Program-made: the position numbers and the translations under genes
The notes under the pieces: generated by a model
Databases searched by the model: none
What the model was told of the DNA's origin: nothing
Seen by the model: the letters and a program-made list of their open reading frames with translations, nothing else
Source of the DNA: Nymphaea colorata
Taxonomy: Eukaryota; Streptophyta; Magnoliopsida; Nymphaeales; Nymphaeaceae
Length of the DNA stretch: 64,000 nt
Assembly: GCF_008831285.2 (NCBI RefSeq)
Contig: NC_045146.1
Span: 18,841,149-18,905,148, forward strand
Direction: 5' to 3'
Shown here: in pieces, positions 21,993 through 34,559 of the stretch
Layout: every line of letters begins with the position of its first letter
Numbering within the stretch: position 1 is the first letter of the stretch

Positions 21993-22287
21993 GTAAAAAC
22001 GTTTTACATTTCAAGAACGACATTGCTTTTCTAAAATCTCCAAAATGGTCCAACTCATTGGCCCTTCTTCTTTTTGATGCATATACGTTGTTTGTAGGCC
22101 TGAACAACAAGTCGAATAGCTCAGATTCGACTTGGTAAAACTTGTTGAGAGCCTGAGTTTGACCTAACTCTGTTCACAAATGAATGAAACTGGAGTTTTT
22201 ATTGGGACTCATTTGTTTAACAATGTCGAACTCGTTAAGTGTGACTCGATAAAACTTGACTCTGGAATTAATGTAGTTGTCGTCTAT

Positions 22288-22288
22288 A

Positions 22289-22340
<52 letters not shown>
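22288..22340. repeat. (TA)n microsatellite
   Basis: About 50 bases of alternating TA. A TC microsatellite follows at about 22460-22489, immediately before the HSP101 fragment. Confidence 0.9.
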
Positions 22341-22341
<1 letters not shown>

Positions 22342-22458
22342 CAACTACATTAATTTCTCTCCTCTCTTGACATCTAGTCGCAATCTCTCTCTCTATCTCA
22401 TCCACACATTTAACCATGGATGTCGCCCTTTCCCCACATTAATTCTCTCTTGACAAAG

Positions 22459-22490
<32 letters not shown>

Positions 22491-22556
22491 ATGCTATATG
22501 AATGCTGACAACTTTGTAAAAGATTGCTGAATATTTATCCTTTTCCTGGTTTTCAG

Positions 22557-24214
22557 GTGCGAAAGGAATTGAATGATTTGGAGGACAAATTGCAACCCCT
22601 GATGACGAAATATGACAAGGAAAAAGAGAGAATAAAAGAGATCAGGAGACTTAAAAAGAGGCATCAAGAATTGACGTTCACATTGCAAGAGGCTGAGAGA
22701 AAGAATGAGTTGACACGAGTTTGTGACCTACGTTATGGGGCTCTTCCAGAGATTGAAGATTCAATACACAACTTAGAAGGTTCAATAGATGAAAAATCCA
22801 TGTTGACAGAGACTGTTGGGCCAGAGCACATTGCAGAGGTATATATGACATTTCCTATGGTAGAAACTACCATTTTTTTCTTAAGTGTTGACATGAATGT
22901 CTTTACGTTGGTAATATATTCTTCGTTCATGCAGGTGGTTAACTGATGGACTGGCATTCCAGTGACCAGGCTGGAGCAGGACGAGAGTAAAAGGTTGATT
23001 GGTTTGGTTGAGAGGCTGCACAAAAGAGTTGTCGGACAGGAGCAGGCTGTCGAGGCTGTTGCTGAAGCTGTTGTGAGGTCTCGTGCTGGACTTGGCCGAC
23101 CGCAGCAGCCTACTGGCTCGTTCCTATTCTTGGGTCCTACCGGTGTTGGCAAAACAGAGCTTGCAAAGGCTCTTGCGGAGCAGCTATTCGATGATGAAAA
23201 GTTGTTGGTGAGGATGGACATGTCAGAATATATGGAGGAACATTCAGTTGCTCGTCTCATTGGAGCCCCACCTGGGTATCATTATTAAACCTCTGAATTC
23301 AATTCACTTCAATTAATACTAGATTTTTTAGCTTATGTTGCATGTATGTGTTGTATACATGCAGTTACATTGGCTGTGATGAAAGTGGGCAGCTAACTGA
23401 AGCTATCAGGAGGAGACCTTATAGTGTAATCTTATTTGATGAGGTAGAGAAAGCACATGTAAAAGTGTTTGACGTGCTCCTTCAGGTTCTTGATGATGGC
23501 AGATTGACAGATGGGCAAGGAAGGACGGTAGACTTTACAAACACTCTGATTATTATGACTTCAAATCTTGGTTCCGAGGACCTTCTTTCAGCATTGCATG
23601 GTAAGAATTCTATGCAGGATGCAAGGGAGTTGGTAATGCAAAAAGTGAGTAAAATAGTGGAATACTACATTACTAAAAATGTTTGAAGTTCTGGTATCTT
23701 GACTTATAATGTAATTGGCATGACATAATGAAAATTTTTTTAGGTTAGGAAGCAATTCAGGCCTGAGTTACTGAATCGGCTGGAGGAAGTTGTCATTTTT
23801 TATCATCTATCGCATGACCAACTTCGGAAAGTGGCAAAATTACATGTGAATGATGTTGCTGCAAGACTTGTAGAGAGAGGGATCGCTCTATCCATTTCTG
23901 ATTCAGCTTTGGATTTCGTGTTAGCACAATCAAAGGATTCAGTGAGTAACCCTCTCAAGATCTATTGACTGCTTGTTTTGCAGTGTTTGACTCATCATGG
24001 AGATGCTGATTCTCTCCTTGGCGTGATTCAGGTGTATGGGGCTCGCCCAATTCGAAGGTGGTTGGAAAAGAATGTGGTGACAAAACTGTCGATGATGCTC
24101 ATCAAGGGTGAGATTGATGAAAACTCGACAATGTATATAAATGCAGTGCCGGGAGATGAAGGGTTGTGTTTCAAAGTGGAAAGGAATGGTGGTGGTAGCA
24201 AACGGTTCTCGTAA
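22557..24214 (+). pseudogene. HSP101/ClpB disaggregase, 3' half only, with an in-frame stop
   Basis: Five exons with good splice sites: 22557-22838, 22935-23275, 23365-23644, 23744-23941 and 24032-24214. They encode the end of the coiled-coil middle domain (VRKELNDLEDKLQPL), then the whole second AAA+ domain. Walker A is GPTGVGKTE, Walker B is VILFDE, and sensor/arginine-finger regions are TSNLGSE and ELLNRLEE. The C-terminal domain has VYGARPIRRWLEK. The N-domain, first AAA+ domain and most of the middle domain are absent. Exon 2 has a TGA (22944-22946) where the family has Arg before WTGIPV, a likely CGA to TGA change. Intact HSP101 forms hexamers that pull apart heat aggregates, and this piece cannot. 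Exon phases are otherwise preserved, so decay is recent. Confidence 0.85.
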
Positions 24215-26634
24215 GAATGAAATTGCAAAAATGAAGAAGAAGTTTCTGGAAGAGGAAGTTTAAAAGGAAGAGTACCGCTTTGTTGCATGTAAGGAGATGA
24301 TATTTATAAAGGGTTGAGTGGAAGGTGCCGAGTTTTTTTGGTACTTTTTATAAAGATGGGCATTAAATTAGTCAAAGACCCTTTCAAATCCTCACAAGTT
24401 TACCACCATGCATGGCAAATGCCCTTTCATGAGACTTTCCCTTCAATGAAACTTTGGCTGTAGATGGTGGTGACCAAGAAATTGGTTTACAAAACAGAGT
24501 TGGTGAATGATATTGATCTACCGAAACTACTTTTCTTTTGTCCAAGAAATTGCTTTTTCATTTGGTGAATATATTTGATCTATTGAAGCTATCTCTTTTT
24601 ATCTCTTCTTGTTTGTTCATCTCCCTCTTTGGAGGTTAGTAAAAGATGAGAAGAAATTCATCGTTTTACAAGGTCACAGTGTTTCAGATGGTGGGAGCAC
24701 GCTGGTCTCTTGAAAAGAAACATCTCTGCATTTTTGCCATGGATTATATGATAATTCTACTGCATAATAGAGCTCAACAAACCGTTTTGTTGAGATGTTC
24801 ATATTGGTAGATGTGTTAAGACTTCTAACCCAAGACTGCGTTGTTTACAACGAGATAATATGTTTTCAGAATCAGCCAAAATCGTTGCAAAATACAAAAA
24901 AAGCCATTATTGCAAAACTATTGCAAACTGTTATGTTTTAAGGTTCTTCCAAAGATATGCCTAGGCAGGACCCAGGGTCAAGTCCGATTCAAAGTCAGGT
25001 CTAGGTCGGTCCAAGTCCTATTTTGATGGCCTTTGCCCCAGCCAAACCACCATAGATTAGGACCTTCCATGCCTAGACAAATCTTGATAAAAAATTGTAA
25101 TATTTGTATTATATATATTACTTTAAAAAACATGTAAATGTGCATTAAAAATATTAATTTTTAATATATTTTATTGGGCTAAGTTAGGTCCAACTCGACC
25201 TGGCCTGGCCCAATGTTACTTGTGCTTGGGTCGGCTTAGAATGGCCTATGCTGGGGGCACGAAATCCTGACTGGCCCCGGGTCTATGACCAACCTTTTTT
25301 TATAAAAAAGCCAGCATGGTCACCTCCCGTGACATTCAGAGAGCAGGGCAGAGGGGAGGAAGCCGAAGAAGTGCATGATCTTATTATGTTTTCCTCCCAA
25401 TCATCCATTTGTATTAGGTGGAGAACTCTTATTAGATGGTTGGGTGACTATGGATAGATAAAGTCACCATCCACTAGCTATATACCTGGTGGCTCCCCTT
25501 CTTCAAGTGGAGGGAGAAAGAGAGAAAGAGAGAGAGAGTGAGAGAAAGGGATTGAGGAAAGAGAAAGGGGGAGAGGGAGAAGAGATCCGAGCCATCCAAT
25601 TTTAGATCCGTGACCCATATTTGATGTCATTGAAGACTTAAAACTAGAGTCAGCATTTAGGACTCTGTATGTGTATATAACTGAATGGTCACTTTAGTTA
25701 TCAGAAGTCACTCAACTCTCTTATGAGGGTCATCTATCCATTGTGATGGATGGTAAATAGAAAAACAAAGAGAAAAAATCTATATGTATTTTTATCTTCT
25801 ACTAATAGTACATATCTTTTTCTCTATTTTTTCTCTCAATTGCCTAACTTGATGCATCAAATCGTATTAGTTTTAGAATTATCATTTGTCTGATTTATCA
25901 TGATGGATGGATGAGTGAAAAATGAAGAAAAAAATGTATAAGCATTTTCATCATCCAACACTACTAATTTATTTTTCTCTCAACCGTTTATTATGATGGA
26001 GACCCTTATGAGTGAATTGGGTGACCCTAGCTTTTGGAATCACCTAGCCATGTAACCAGAGCCATCTGATTTAACATGATGAACAATTAAGAGAAAAAAA
26101 TGAAAAAAAAAGCATATATAGAGATTTTATTCAACATTGCAAATTCAACAATGATTTGGACAAACAAAGTACAAGACCAGTACACTACAGATAAAACAAA
26201 AAAAAATGCAAGTCGTGGCCAGACTTGCATGACTAACCAGTCAAAGCGACCATGAAAAATATCGAAACCCGTGTTGCAGCACCACCCGTGCAAAACAAAC
26301 TAAAAAACCAACATGACTTATGAGAAAACCAAAGGATGTGCCGCAAGACCAAACATGAACCATAAAAAACCAGATAACCCACCAAGCGGCCACGTACGAA
26401 AAAGGCCCATGAACATACTTAACATTAAAAAAGGATGTGCGGCTTGTGAATTCTAGTTGATTGTCTAGACAAAGGAGAACAAGTGGTGTGCTCCCTGCTC
26501 CTAGCCTTCCCCGGCTTGACAGGCTGACCAACCCTTGCACCAGAGCTGCAAAACGGGCATGGAAATCGTTTTCAAGGCTACAGACCTTTGGAACAGGAAG
26601 ATCCACCTCAAGCAATCAGAGAAGTTTGTCAATG
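24215..26634. other. intergenic DNA with repeat-like segments
   Basis: 3' flank of the HSP101 fragment, then degenerate GGTC/GGCC-rich sequence at 24950-25290 of hAT-like flavour, a GA microsatellite near 25515-25580 and AT-rich DNA. The frame at 26461-26640, just before the copia element, is unrecognised. Confidence 0.4.
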
Positions 26635-26640
26635 AGGTAT

Positions 26641-29600
26641 TCCTTTCAATCAGAAGATGCTACTCAAGCTCTTGCAGCCCTTACTACTAATGATTCCCAA
26701 GATTCAGCATGGTTAGTCGACCCTGGCGCTACTGCCCACATGATAGGTGATGCAGGTAACCTAAAGAACATTTCCCCTTATTTTGGTTCAGATTCTGTTA
26801 TTGTTGGGAACGGGCAGCGTGTACGTATCACTCACATTGGACAAGCTGATGTCTCTCCCAATCTTTCCCTTAAGGATGTTCTTTATGTTCCACATCTCAC
26901 AAAAGATCTTATTTCAGTTAGCAAGTTGACTAATGAATTTCCAATTGATTTTGAATTCACCTCTGGTCGATGCATACTAAAGGACAAGAGGACAGGCAGA
27001 ATAATGGCCACGAGAACTGAACAAGGCGGCCTCTATGCAGTAGATAATGGGAGCGACCATAAAGCTTTCTTTTCGTCTCGATTCCGGTGGGTAACTGAAG
27101 ATTCCTGGCATGCTCAATTGGGGCATCCACAATCTAGTGTTCTCTCTTTTCTTAAAAATAAGAACTTGATTGATGTTTTGCCTAATGGTTCACCTTCACT
27201 TTGTGCTAGTTGTCAAATGGAAAAATCTTGCAAATTGCCTTTTATTGAAAAAGATGATATTGTTTTCCAGCCATTGGAGAAAATTCACAGCGATCTTTGG
27301 AGACCGGCACCCGTTCAATCACGGGAATAGTATCAGTTTTATGCTATTTTTGTCGATGATAATAGTCGATTTACATGGTTCTATCCATTGAGACATAAAT
27401 CTGATTTTTTTGATGTCTTTGTTCATTTTCACAAAATGGTCATGCATCAATTTGACAGGAAAATAAAAGTTTTCCAAAGTGATGGTGGTGGCGAGTACAC
27501 TAGCTCCCGTTTCATAACATATCTTGACAGTCTTGGAATCAAGCGTCAATATTCTTGCCCCAAAACGCCCGAGCAAAATGGAAAAGCTGAGCTCAAACAT
27601 CGTTCCATCACGGAATTGCATCTAACGATGCTTTTTCATTCCAATGCACCAAAAAGATTCTGGACTGATGCTTTCCCTACTGCTGTTTTTCTCATAAATA
27701 GGCTTCTCACCTCAACGTTGTCCATGAAGTCACCATTCTCTATATTATTTAAAAGGGCTCCAGATTACTCCAGCATGCACATTTTTTGCACTAAGTGTTT
27801 CCCTTATTTGAGAGGATATGCCAGCAACAAACTTGATCCAAAGTCTGTTCCATGTGTTTTTATTGGATATAACACTCTTCATAAAGGTTACAAATGTTCC
27901 AACCCCAACTCCAGACAGCTATACATATCCAGGCACGTTGTTTTTTATGAGAGTTCTTTTCCATTCAAAGATCCATCTTCACTTTATAAAGATGATACCA
28001 TCGAAAGTGACTTTACAACTTTCACAAATGCCGAAATCTCACATAGAGGGACTGTGCCACTTTCAAATCATCTTCAATCTGGCTCCGGATCTACCCCAGA
28101 TCCACGATTAAATGTATATGAAGATCTCCAACATAGTGTGCCACAAGTTGCATCTCTTGATACAATTATTCCTCTGGATTACCAGTTGCCTGAGCAACCA
28201 CATCCTGAGCTAAATGAAAGTACAAAAAATCATGGAAATGATGTCACCACCAATCCTCCATCAACCCGAACAATGGTAACTAGATCTATGGCTGGGATCT
28301 ACAAACCCAACCATAAATATGCCAACGGCCATACTATCTATTCCAGTATTCCTAAAGAGCCTAAGAGGGTGCAGCAAGCTCTAAAGCATGATGGATGGAG
28401 AGTGGCTATGCAAGAAGAAATGAATGCATTACGATCCAATAATACTTGGGAACTCATTTCAAAAGAACCTTCCATGAATGTAGTTGGATCCAAATGGGTT
28501 TTTAAATCCAAACTTAAAGCAGATGGAAGTCTAGATCGGTTAAAAGCCCGCTTGGTCGCCTGGGGTTTCACCCAAGTAGAATGCATTGATTACCAAGAAA
28601 CCTTCTCTCCCGTCATTCGACCAACCACTATACGACTTGTGCTTTCCATTGCCACTCTTTTTAAATGGAAAATCAAACAATTAGATGTCAAAAATGATTT
28701 CCTTCATGGATCTCTTCATGAAACTGTCTATATGGCCCAACCACTAGGGTTTGAAGATTTTCTCCTCCCAAATCATGTTTGTCGTCTTCACAAAACATTA
28801 TATGGACTCAAGCAAGCATCTAGAGCATGGTTTCACGGTTAAGTGTTTTTTTTTTCACTTATGGATTTCAGAGTTGCTATTCTGATCCATCTATGTTCAC
28901 ATTTCATGATAATCAGCAGTGCCTCATTCTCTTGATTTACGTTGATGATATGGTACTTACGGGAAGCTCCTCCAGCCTGATTCAGAATTTTATCTCTAAG
29001 CTTGAAAAGGAATTTCCGGTTAAAGATATGGGAGAACTAAGTTATTTTCTTGGAATCAAAGTTTTGCACACTTGCAATGGACTTTTTCTCACTCAAACAA
29101 GATACACTCAGGACATTCTAGAGGGAGCTCAACTGCTTGATTGCAAGCCGATGAACACTCCCATGGCAGCCAAACTAGATCTTATAGACACTTCGCCTTT
29201 TCTAGATCCAACTCTCTATCATGCTATAGTTGGAGCCCTGCAGTATTTAACTATCACTAGACCAGAGATCTCTTTTTCAGTAAACTTTGTCAGTCAATTT
29301 ATGCATAGTCCAACCCAAGCTCATTTTAAAATTGCCAAACGGATCCTCCAATATACTAAAGGAACTATCGACTATGGAATTCAGATTCTCTCTCAAAGCA
29401 CATTGGACTTGTATGCATTCTCAGATGCCGATTGGGCTGGATGTCACTTTACTAGAAGATCTATGTCAGGCTATTGTACATTCTTAGGAGAAAATTGCAT
29501 TTCTTGGAGTGCAAAGAAACAATCTACAGTTGCACAGTCTAGCACCGAAGCCGAATATCGATCCATGGCCTCTACTGCAGCATAGTTGACGTGGCTTCTA

Positions 29601-29890
29601 CAAGTTCTTCAAGATATTGGCATCAAAATCTTCCGAGCACCTATCCTTCATTGTGACAATATAAGTGCTCTATATCTAACCAAAAATCCTGTTTTTCACA
29701 ATCGGTCGAAGCACATTCAAATAGATTATCATTATGTCAAAGAAATGGCCACTTCAAGATGGCTAGCGACCAGATTTGTTAATTCTCATAACCAGATTGC
29801 TGACATCTTAACAAAAGCTTTAGGGAAAGCTCAATTTTTTGAATTGCGAAACAAACTCAACGTCCTAGGCCGGTTTCGTTTGAGGGGGCG
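26641..29890 (+). pseudogene. copia element D pol (protease, integrase, RT, RNase H), interrupted
   Basis: Order of domains: protease DPGATAHM at 26719 (usual DTGAT altered to DPGAT); GAG-pre-integrase with WHAQLGHP and CASCQME; integrase core with FVDDNSRFTWF, QSDGGGEY and PEQNGKAE (the D, D and E); reverse transcriptase with KWVFKSKLKADGSLDRLKAR and the active site YVDDMVLTG; RNase H with DADWAGC, STEAEYRSM and CDNISA. Lesions are a TAG at 27328-27330, a frameshift after AWFH near 28837 and a TAG at 29583-29585 where relatives have Glu. The RNase H frame then continues without a stop through the polypurine tract to 30284. Confidence 0.8.
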
Positions 29891-30485
29891 TGTTAAAGAA
29901 GGAGATATGCTAGCTCACGACTACAATGGAAACTGCAATCCAAATTCAAGTGTACACATCTATGGCAAGTCCAACAACACTGAAACGCCAAATTCAAGCT
30001 TGCACATCTATGGCAAGTTTGATGGCACTGAAACACTCAATCTTAACAGCTATAGCCATGGCAATGAAACATGCAATTCAAAGACAATTAAATACAGCCA
30101 TGGCAAGTTCAACAGCAATGGAAAGTTCAATCAAAATGCAAACGAGCTGCTGTTACACGCCACTCATAATCAGCAAGATTTAGTCCATGATTGTCAAACT
30201 GATGCGTTGGTGATAGGAAGAGAAGGAAAAAGGAAAGATCCTGCCCTCATCATTAATTCCCAAAATCTTTCACATGTTACATGACAGTAATCACATGCTG
30301 CTGTATATATTGTAAAGACATACATGAAAGAAAATAAAAGAGAAAAAGAGACACAGAGATTTTCTTGAGCAGTGGACGTAGGTTCTATTGAACCGAACCA
30401 CTTAATTATGTGTTCTTCTTTTTCCTTGCCTCTCCCTTTTTCTTCTTTATGGACGACTGCCAAGGCTGGAAGGAAGGGGACCATT
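29891..30485 (+). repeat. 3' LTR of element D with internal repeats
   Basis: It starts with TG directly after the polypurine tract. It contains imperfect repeats of CACATCTATGGCAAGT spaced about 60 bases apart and of AGCCATGGCAA. A TATA motif (TGTATATATTG) lies near 30301. The end is assigned by eye and may be off by tens of bases. Confidence 0.5.
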
Positions 30486-31365
30486 TAAAAGAAGAAAGAC
30501 ACTGAAATCAAGGGAGACAATGCCACAACACGCTAAGAGACTGCAGAGTTTTTACTTTGATCTGATGAATGAAGCCCTAAATTTTGGCAGAGGAGAACAT
30601 CCTTGCATGCGATGCCCTTGCAAGAAAACCACCCAAAGGCACCAAGTATCCATCGGAGACAGAAACACGTATGTCTCCCGAAACTCCAAGCTTCTTAAGA
30701 AAATATCCAATCCTCAGGGATTGGGGCCTCATGAGAGCTTGTCAAGCACAGGCTTGTTGACTTCACATTCCAAAGTCTTGGTCATCCCTGAACACCTGAA
30801 AGGCTGCTAACACTCCATCCAGAAAGCTCAGTGGAGAGTGTTGCCGCACCATGCACCGGAGGTTTCTCAAGTGGGAGGCAGACCAGATAGCCCAGATGCC
30901 AAACGATGACCGGAGCAGCAAAGGCGGTGTTGGGCGTGGCGACACCGACAACCACACCACTACAAAAAGTCGAGAGAAAGGGTAAGCAATATTGACAGAG
31001 GATGAGGGACGACGACTGGTGGCAGGAGGTGGGAGTGTCGGCGGCGGCCACCAAATGAGCGAAAGAAGGGGAAGGCGTGAGGAGAACAGAGAGAGAAGGG
31101 AGAAAAGGCGATCGGTGGATGACTGAAAAGAACTAGACAAAGGGTGGTAGAAGCAGCAAAATCCAATTGAGAAGAGGATGACACGGCCGTGGCGGAAGCT
31201 GACAATGGTAGAAGCGACCAAGCGAGAGACCCAGAGCATGCCAACGGGCGGGGGTAGGAAGTTGGAGGGGCAAGGGGCGTTGGACGAGTGGAGGCCAGGC
31301 AAGAGCAGCAAAGGCACCGACAAAGAAGAAAACGTTGGGGGCACCCAAAAAACAAAGAGAGTCCC
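30486..31365. other. unassigned, relatively GC-rich segment
   Basis: Long open frames exist on the minus strand (30763-31355), but the residues are low-complexity Pro, Ser and Leu. No domain was recognised. It may be part of the LINE relic that follows or other repeat DNA. Confidence 0.3.
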
Positions 31366-31368
31366 TAA

Positions 31369-31840
31369 GGGCCTATTTGGTAGGAGGGAAAGGAAGGGAA
31401 AGGGAGGGATTGAGCAATCCCTCCTTTGTTTGGTTGGCTAATTAGAAAGGAGGGAAAGGGAGGGAAAGGGGCAAGAGGTATTTTGGCTGCAAGGGGAGGA
31501 AAGGGAGGGATTGTTTAGTGTAAATCCCTTCCCTCCCAAATCGGACGGATTGGGAAGGAAAGGAAAGAAAGGTAAGTGGAAGAGTTTTTTATTCCCACAC
31601 TACCCCTCCTTTTCTTTCCCTCCTTTCTAAATCCATGTGTTATTTAGTCTTTTTTTTTCATTCCATTCCTTTACCTTCCCTTTCTATCCAAACAAAACTT
31701 TTAATCAACTCTTTCCATTCCTTTCCATTCCATTCCTTTCCCTTGCCTTCCCTTTCTCTTCCCTTCCCTTCCTTTCCCTTCCCTTCCCTTCCCATTCCCT
31801 CCCTTTCTATCCCTTTCTTTCCCTCCAACCAAACAAAGCG
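31369..31840. mobile_element. Tourist-like MITE, second copy, TAA target duplication
   Basis: The element is 472 bp and flanked by TAA (31366-31368 and 31841-31843). The ends GGGCCTATTTGGTAGGAGGG and, inverted, CGCTTTGTTTGGTTGGAGGG match those of 18835-19229. The left part is G/A-rich and the right part a long C/T-rich tract (31690-31830) of TTCCCTTCCC type. Apparent proteins in the tract are repeat artefacts. Confidence 0.7.
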
Positions 31841-31843
31841 TAA

Positions 31844-32200
31844 GAGAGAGAGGAAGGCAAGGGTGATCGAAGGGTTGGAAGAAGCTGGAGGGCAAAGAGC
31901 ACCAGAAAGGATGGAGGCTGGGCACCTGTTGGAGCGGCAGGGTGACGACAGCGTCGGCAACTACATGGAGTGGGCGGTTGAAAAAATGCATAATAAGTAA
32001 CAAAGCCTCACCAAACAAAAAGTAATAAAGACAAAAAAAGAAAAATAGCAAAGGAAGCAAGAGAAAAAAGAACATGTAGAAACATAAATTAGAGCTTGAA
32101 CAAAAAGAAAGAGGATGAGGGATTGAGAGTGCTAGTCGAGGCGGAAGACATCCTGCGACCAATATGAAGGCCAAGGTGGACATCTACCTTCACGGTATAT
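31844..32200. other. unassigned sequence right of the MITE
   Basis: It continues the composition of 30800-31365 across the MITE, so the MITE probably inserted into one older sequence. No gene was recognised. Confidence 0.3.
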
Positions 32201-32689
32201 CCAACAAAAGCAACACTCTCTACTGTGTTCCTGGACATGTGATTATTGTGCTCTTCCCAAATCCACCATCAACAGCAAATGAGCAAAAAACCACTGACTG
32301 AAGGTGAAAGCAAAAAGGGGGAAAGGGGAGATGGGAGAGTATGGAACGAGGAAAAGCCAAGGGGTGGTAATATGCTGACAAAAGAAAGGACCTTTTAACA
32401 AAAAGGTGGTGCCTTGGCTCTATAATGGAAAAGCAAAGAAGACACAGACATTGGTTAGCTACATGGATCTCAAAGTGTTGGAAATTATCTATGGTATTGA
32501 TGTGGTCAGCCAAAGGAGCGACACGAAAACCATGACATGGGGTGAAGAGCCAGAGAAGCAAAAGGCATGATGGGAGAGCCATGGAATGGATGGCCCAAAA
32601 GTAGCACGGCAACACAAGGCAAAAATGAAGGAGTCAGTAGACTAAATAGGCCAAGAATGGCAAGGTGAATGGAGGTCGACATGGTAGAA

Positions 32690-34180
32690 AAAATGTTCTT
32701 CCAACTGGTGATATGGAACTGACCACGTTAAAGGTACCTGAGGGGCGGTCACCTCCCCAAAGGAAACACTGCTAGGTGACAGTTAAAACTGGTGAATGTA
32801 TCAGCTTGTGGCTTGAAAAGATCAAAGGCATGAAGCGGGATGGAAGCGAGATAATGCTGGACCAGGGAGATTTTATCGGCAAGGGAGAGGACCTTCACTT
32901 GCCAACCTTGCAGGTGGGCACGCATCCGCTTAACATTCACCCAGAAAGAGGGTGGTGGCAGAAAAGGAGATAGCAGAAGACCAAGTTAATGAAACGGCAG
33001 CGGGGAGACTCTACAACCAAAACATGCTTTAAGGATTAATGAAAAACCTAGAGGTTGAAACAAAAAACCATAGCAAAAGCCAAACTCTAACAATATTCTG
33101 ACACTGGTAGTGCTAAAGACAATAAAATCATCCACATACTAAATGACAAAGAAACCAGACAGATTAGGGAGTGACAACACGATTTAAAAAGATGGAATCT
33201 AGGGTAGAATCAAAGAAAGAACTAACCACCAAACCGGAGATGCAGAACCCAACCACCAAAATTTGGTCTAAAGCCAAGCTGCTGGAGAAGACCGAAGAGA
33301 AAATCCAAATGAAACCGAATCAAAGCTTTTGCAATATCGAGGTTAACAATAAAGCATGAATAGCTGAATGAATAGATAGAATGGGACGAGCCAAGAATAC
33401 TGCATCATGCAACCTTTTACCATGTGTAAAGGCAGCCTGGAACAGATTGGTAAGGGAAGACATGACTGGACAGAGACGAGAAGCAAGAAGCCTGGCGATG
33501 ATCTTTATAAGGAGTGCCAAGCATGGAGATATGGTGGAATGATCTTTATAAGGAGTGCCAAGCATGGAGATATGGTGGAAATCCCGAACGTTGGATGCAT
33601 TGGCCTTCTTGGGAATAAGAACACAAACACCTGTTAAACTTTCCCAGGAGGAAGGAGTTGGCAGCAAACTCCTGACAAAAGATCATGACTTCAGGCTGAC
33701 AACAGTGCTAGAAGACTCGTAGAACTCAAGAGGTAAACCATCAACTCCAATTGACTTACCAACTCCAAGGGCCCAAACTGCTGTCCTAATCTCATCAGGT
33801 TGGGAGGCAAGATCAAGGCTGAACGCAAGAGAAAACCGAACGAGTGCAAAAAGGGAGCCTAACAAGTGTAACAGAGACTTGCGGCAGAGACTGATACAAA
33901 ATGCAATAGTGCTTGGACAAAGCAGTAAAGATGTCACTCTGGGTGTAAACAAATCACCAATCATGAGAGAAGATAAGTGGGAGCGCCGCTTGTTCTGGAA
34001 AGGAGAAAGGTGAAAGAAACAAGTATTTTGGTCTCCCCAAGAAAGCATCGTTGTTGCCACCGAATCAAGTCCCGAATACGCCACTCATGGGAAAGGTGAC
34101 GAAGGAAAAAGAGATGTGACTGATCATCCTGGGAGGTGGGGGACAATGACTGCAGCTGCAAAATCTGATTCTCCAAAGAA
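32690..34180 (-). mobile_element. decayed L1-type LINE, reverse-transcriptase region
   Basis: In several minus-strand frames, fragments appear in the order of a plant L1 reverse transcriptase. They are HLSHEWRIRDLIRW and WGDQNTCFFH (about 34120-33990), SIGVDGLPLEFYES (about 33740), GVCVLIPKKANASNVRDF and LASRLCPVMSSL (about 33640-33440), a YVDDFIVFS-like active site near 33130, and LQGWQVKVLSLADKISLV with SIPLHAF (about 32910-32830). Frames change repeatedly and the endonuclease is absent. The 3' end and poly(A) are not identified. A short direct duplication (TGATCTTTATAAGGAGTGCC twice, near 33500-33560) lies within it. Confidence 0.65.
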
Positions 34181-34182
34181 AA

Positions 34183-34215
<33 letters not shown>
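34183..34215. repeat. (GA)n microsatellite
   Basis: About 30 bases of alternating GA at the 5' edge of the LINE relic. Confidence 0.9.
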
Positions 34216-34220
<5 letters not shown>

Positions 34221-34559
34221 AAATTGGCTGTTTGGAACCCTTATAGGTTAATAAGGTTGTAGTGTTGATGTAAACTAAGATTAGTTAAGAATAATGTTAA
34301 ATTTATAGTGCATAATTGTACATTTGAAGAAGGATGCATGAACAAGGGAGACTGCCTCAGGATGTTTGATTAGTTTAGACTTCTTCCCAAAAAGTGGAAT
34401 CCAGAGATAGAACGTCATCTGAGCGGGGCAAGTGGTACGTTTCGTTTGACTCGTTCATATTCGAAGATGGAGATGCAATGTCTTATCTTCTACTTTTTAG
34501 GCTAAGAAAAAGACACAATAAAACAGGATCATACCAACCGGCATAAAGATCCCCTGGCC

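Larger units (their letters stand above)
26635..30485 (+). mobile_element. copia element D: 5'-truncated Ty1/copia retrotransposon
   Basis: The pol region runs from protease to RNase H on the plus strand. It is followed by a polypurine tract TTTGAGGGGGCG (about 29879-29890) and an LTR that starts TGTTAAAGAAGGAG at 29891. No 5' LTR, primer-binding site or gag is present, so the left end is truncated near 26635. The right LTR boundary is not certain; U5-like GAACCGAACCACTTAA lies near 30390. The RNase H region resembles element A (VFHNRSKH versus VFHSRMKH), so D and A probably belong to one lineage. Confidence 0.75.

Noticed and set aside
31635-32183. Long Phe/Pro/Ser-rich and Gly/Lys-rich frames
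   Set aside because: They are translations of the C/T-rich tract inside the MITE at 31369-31840.
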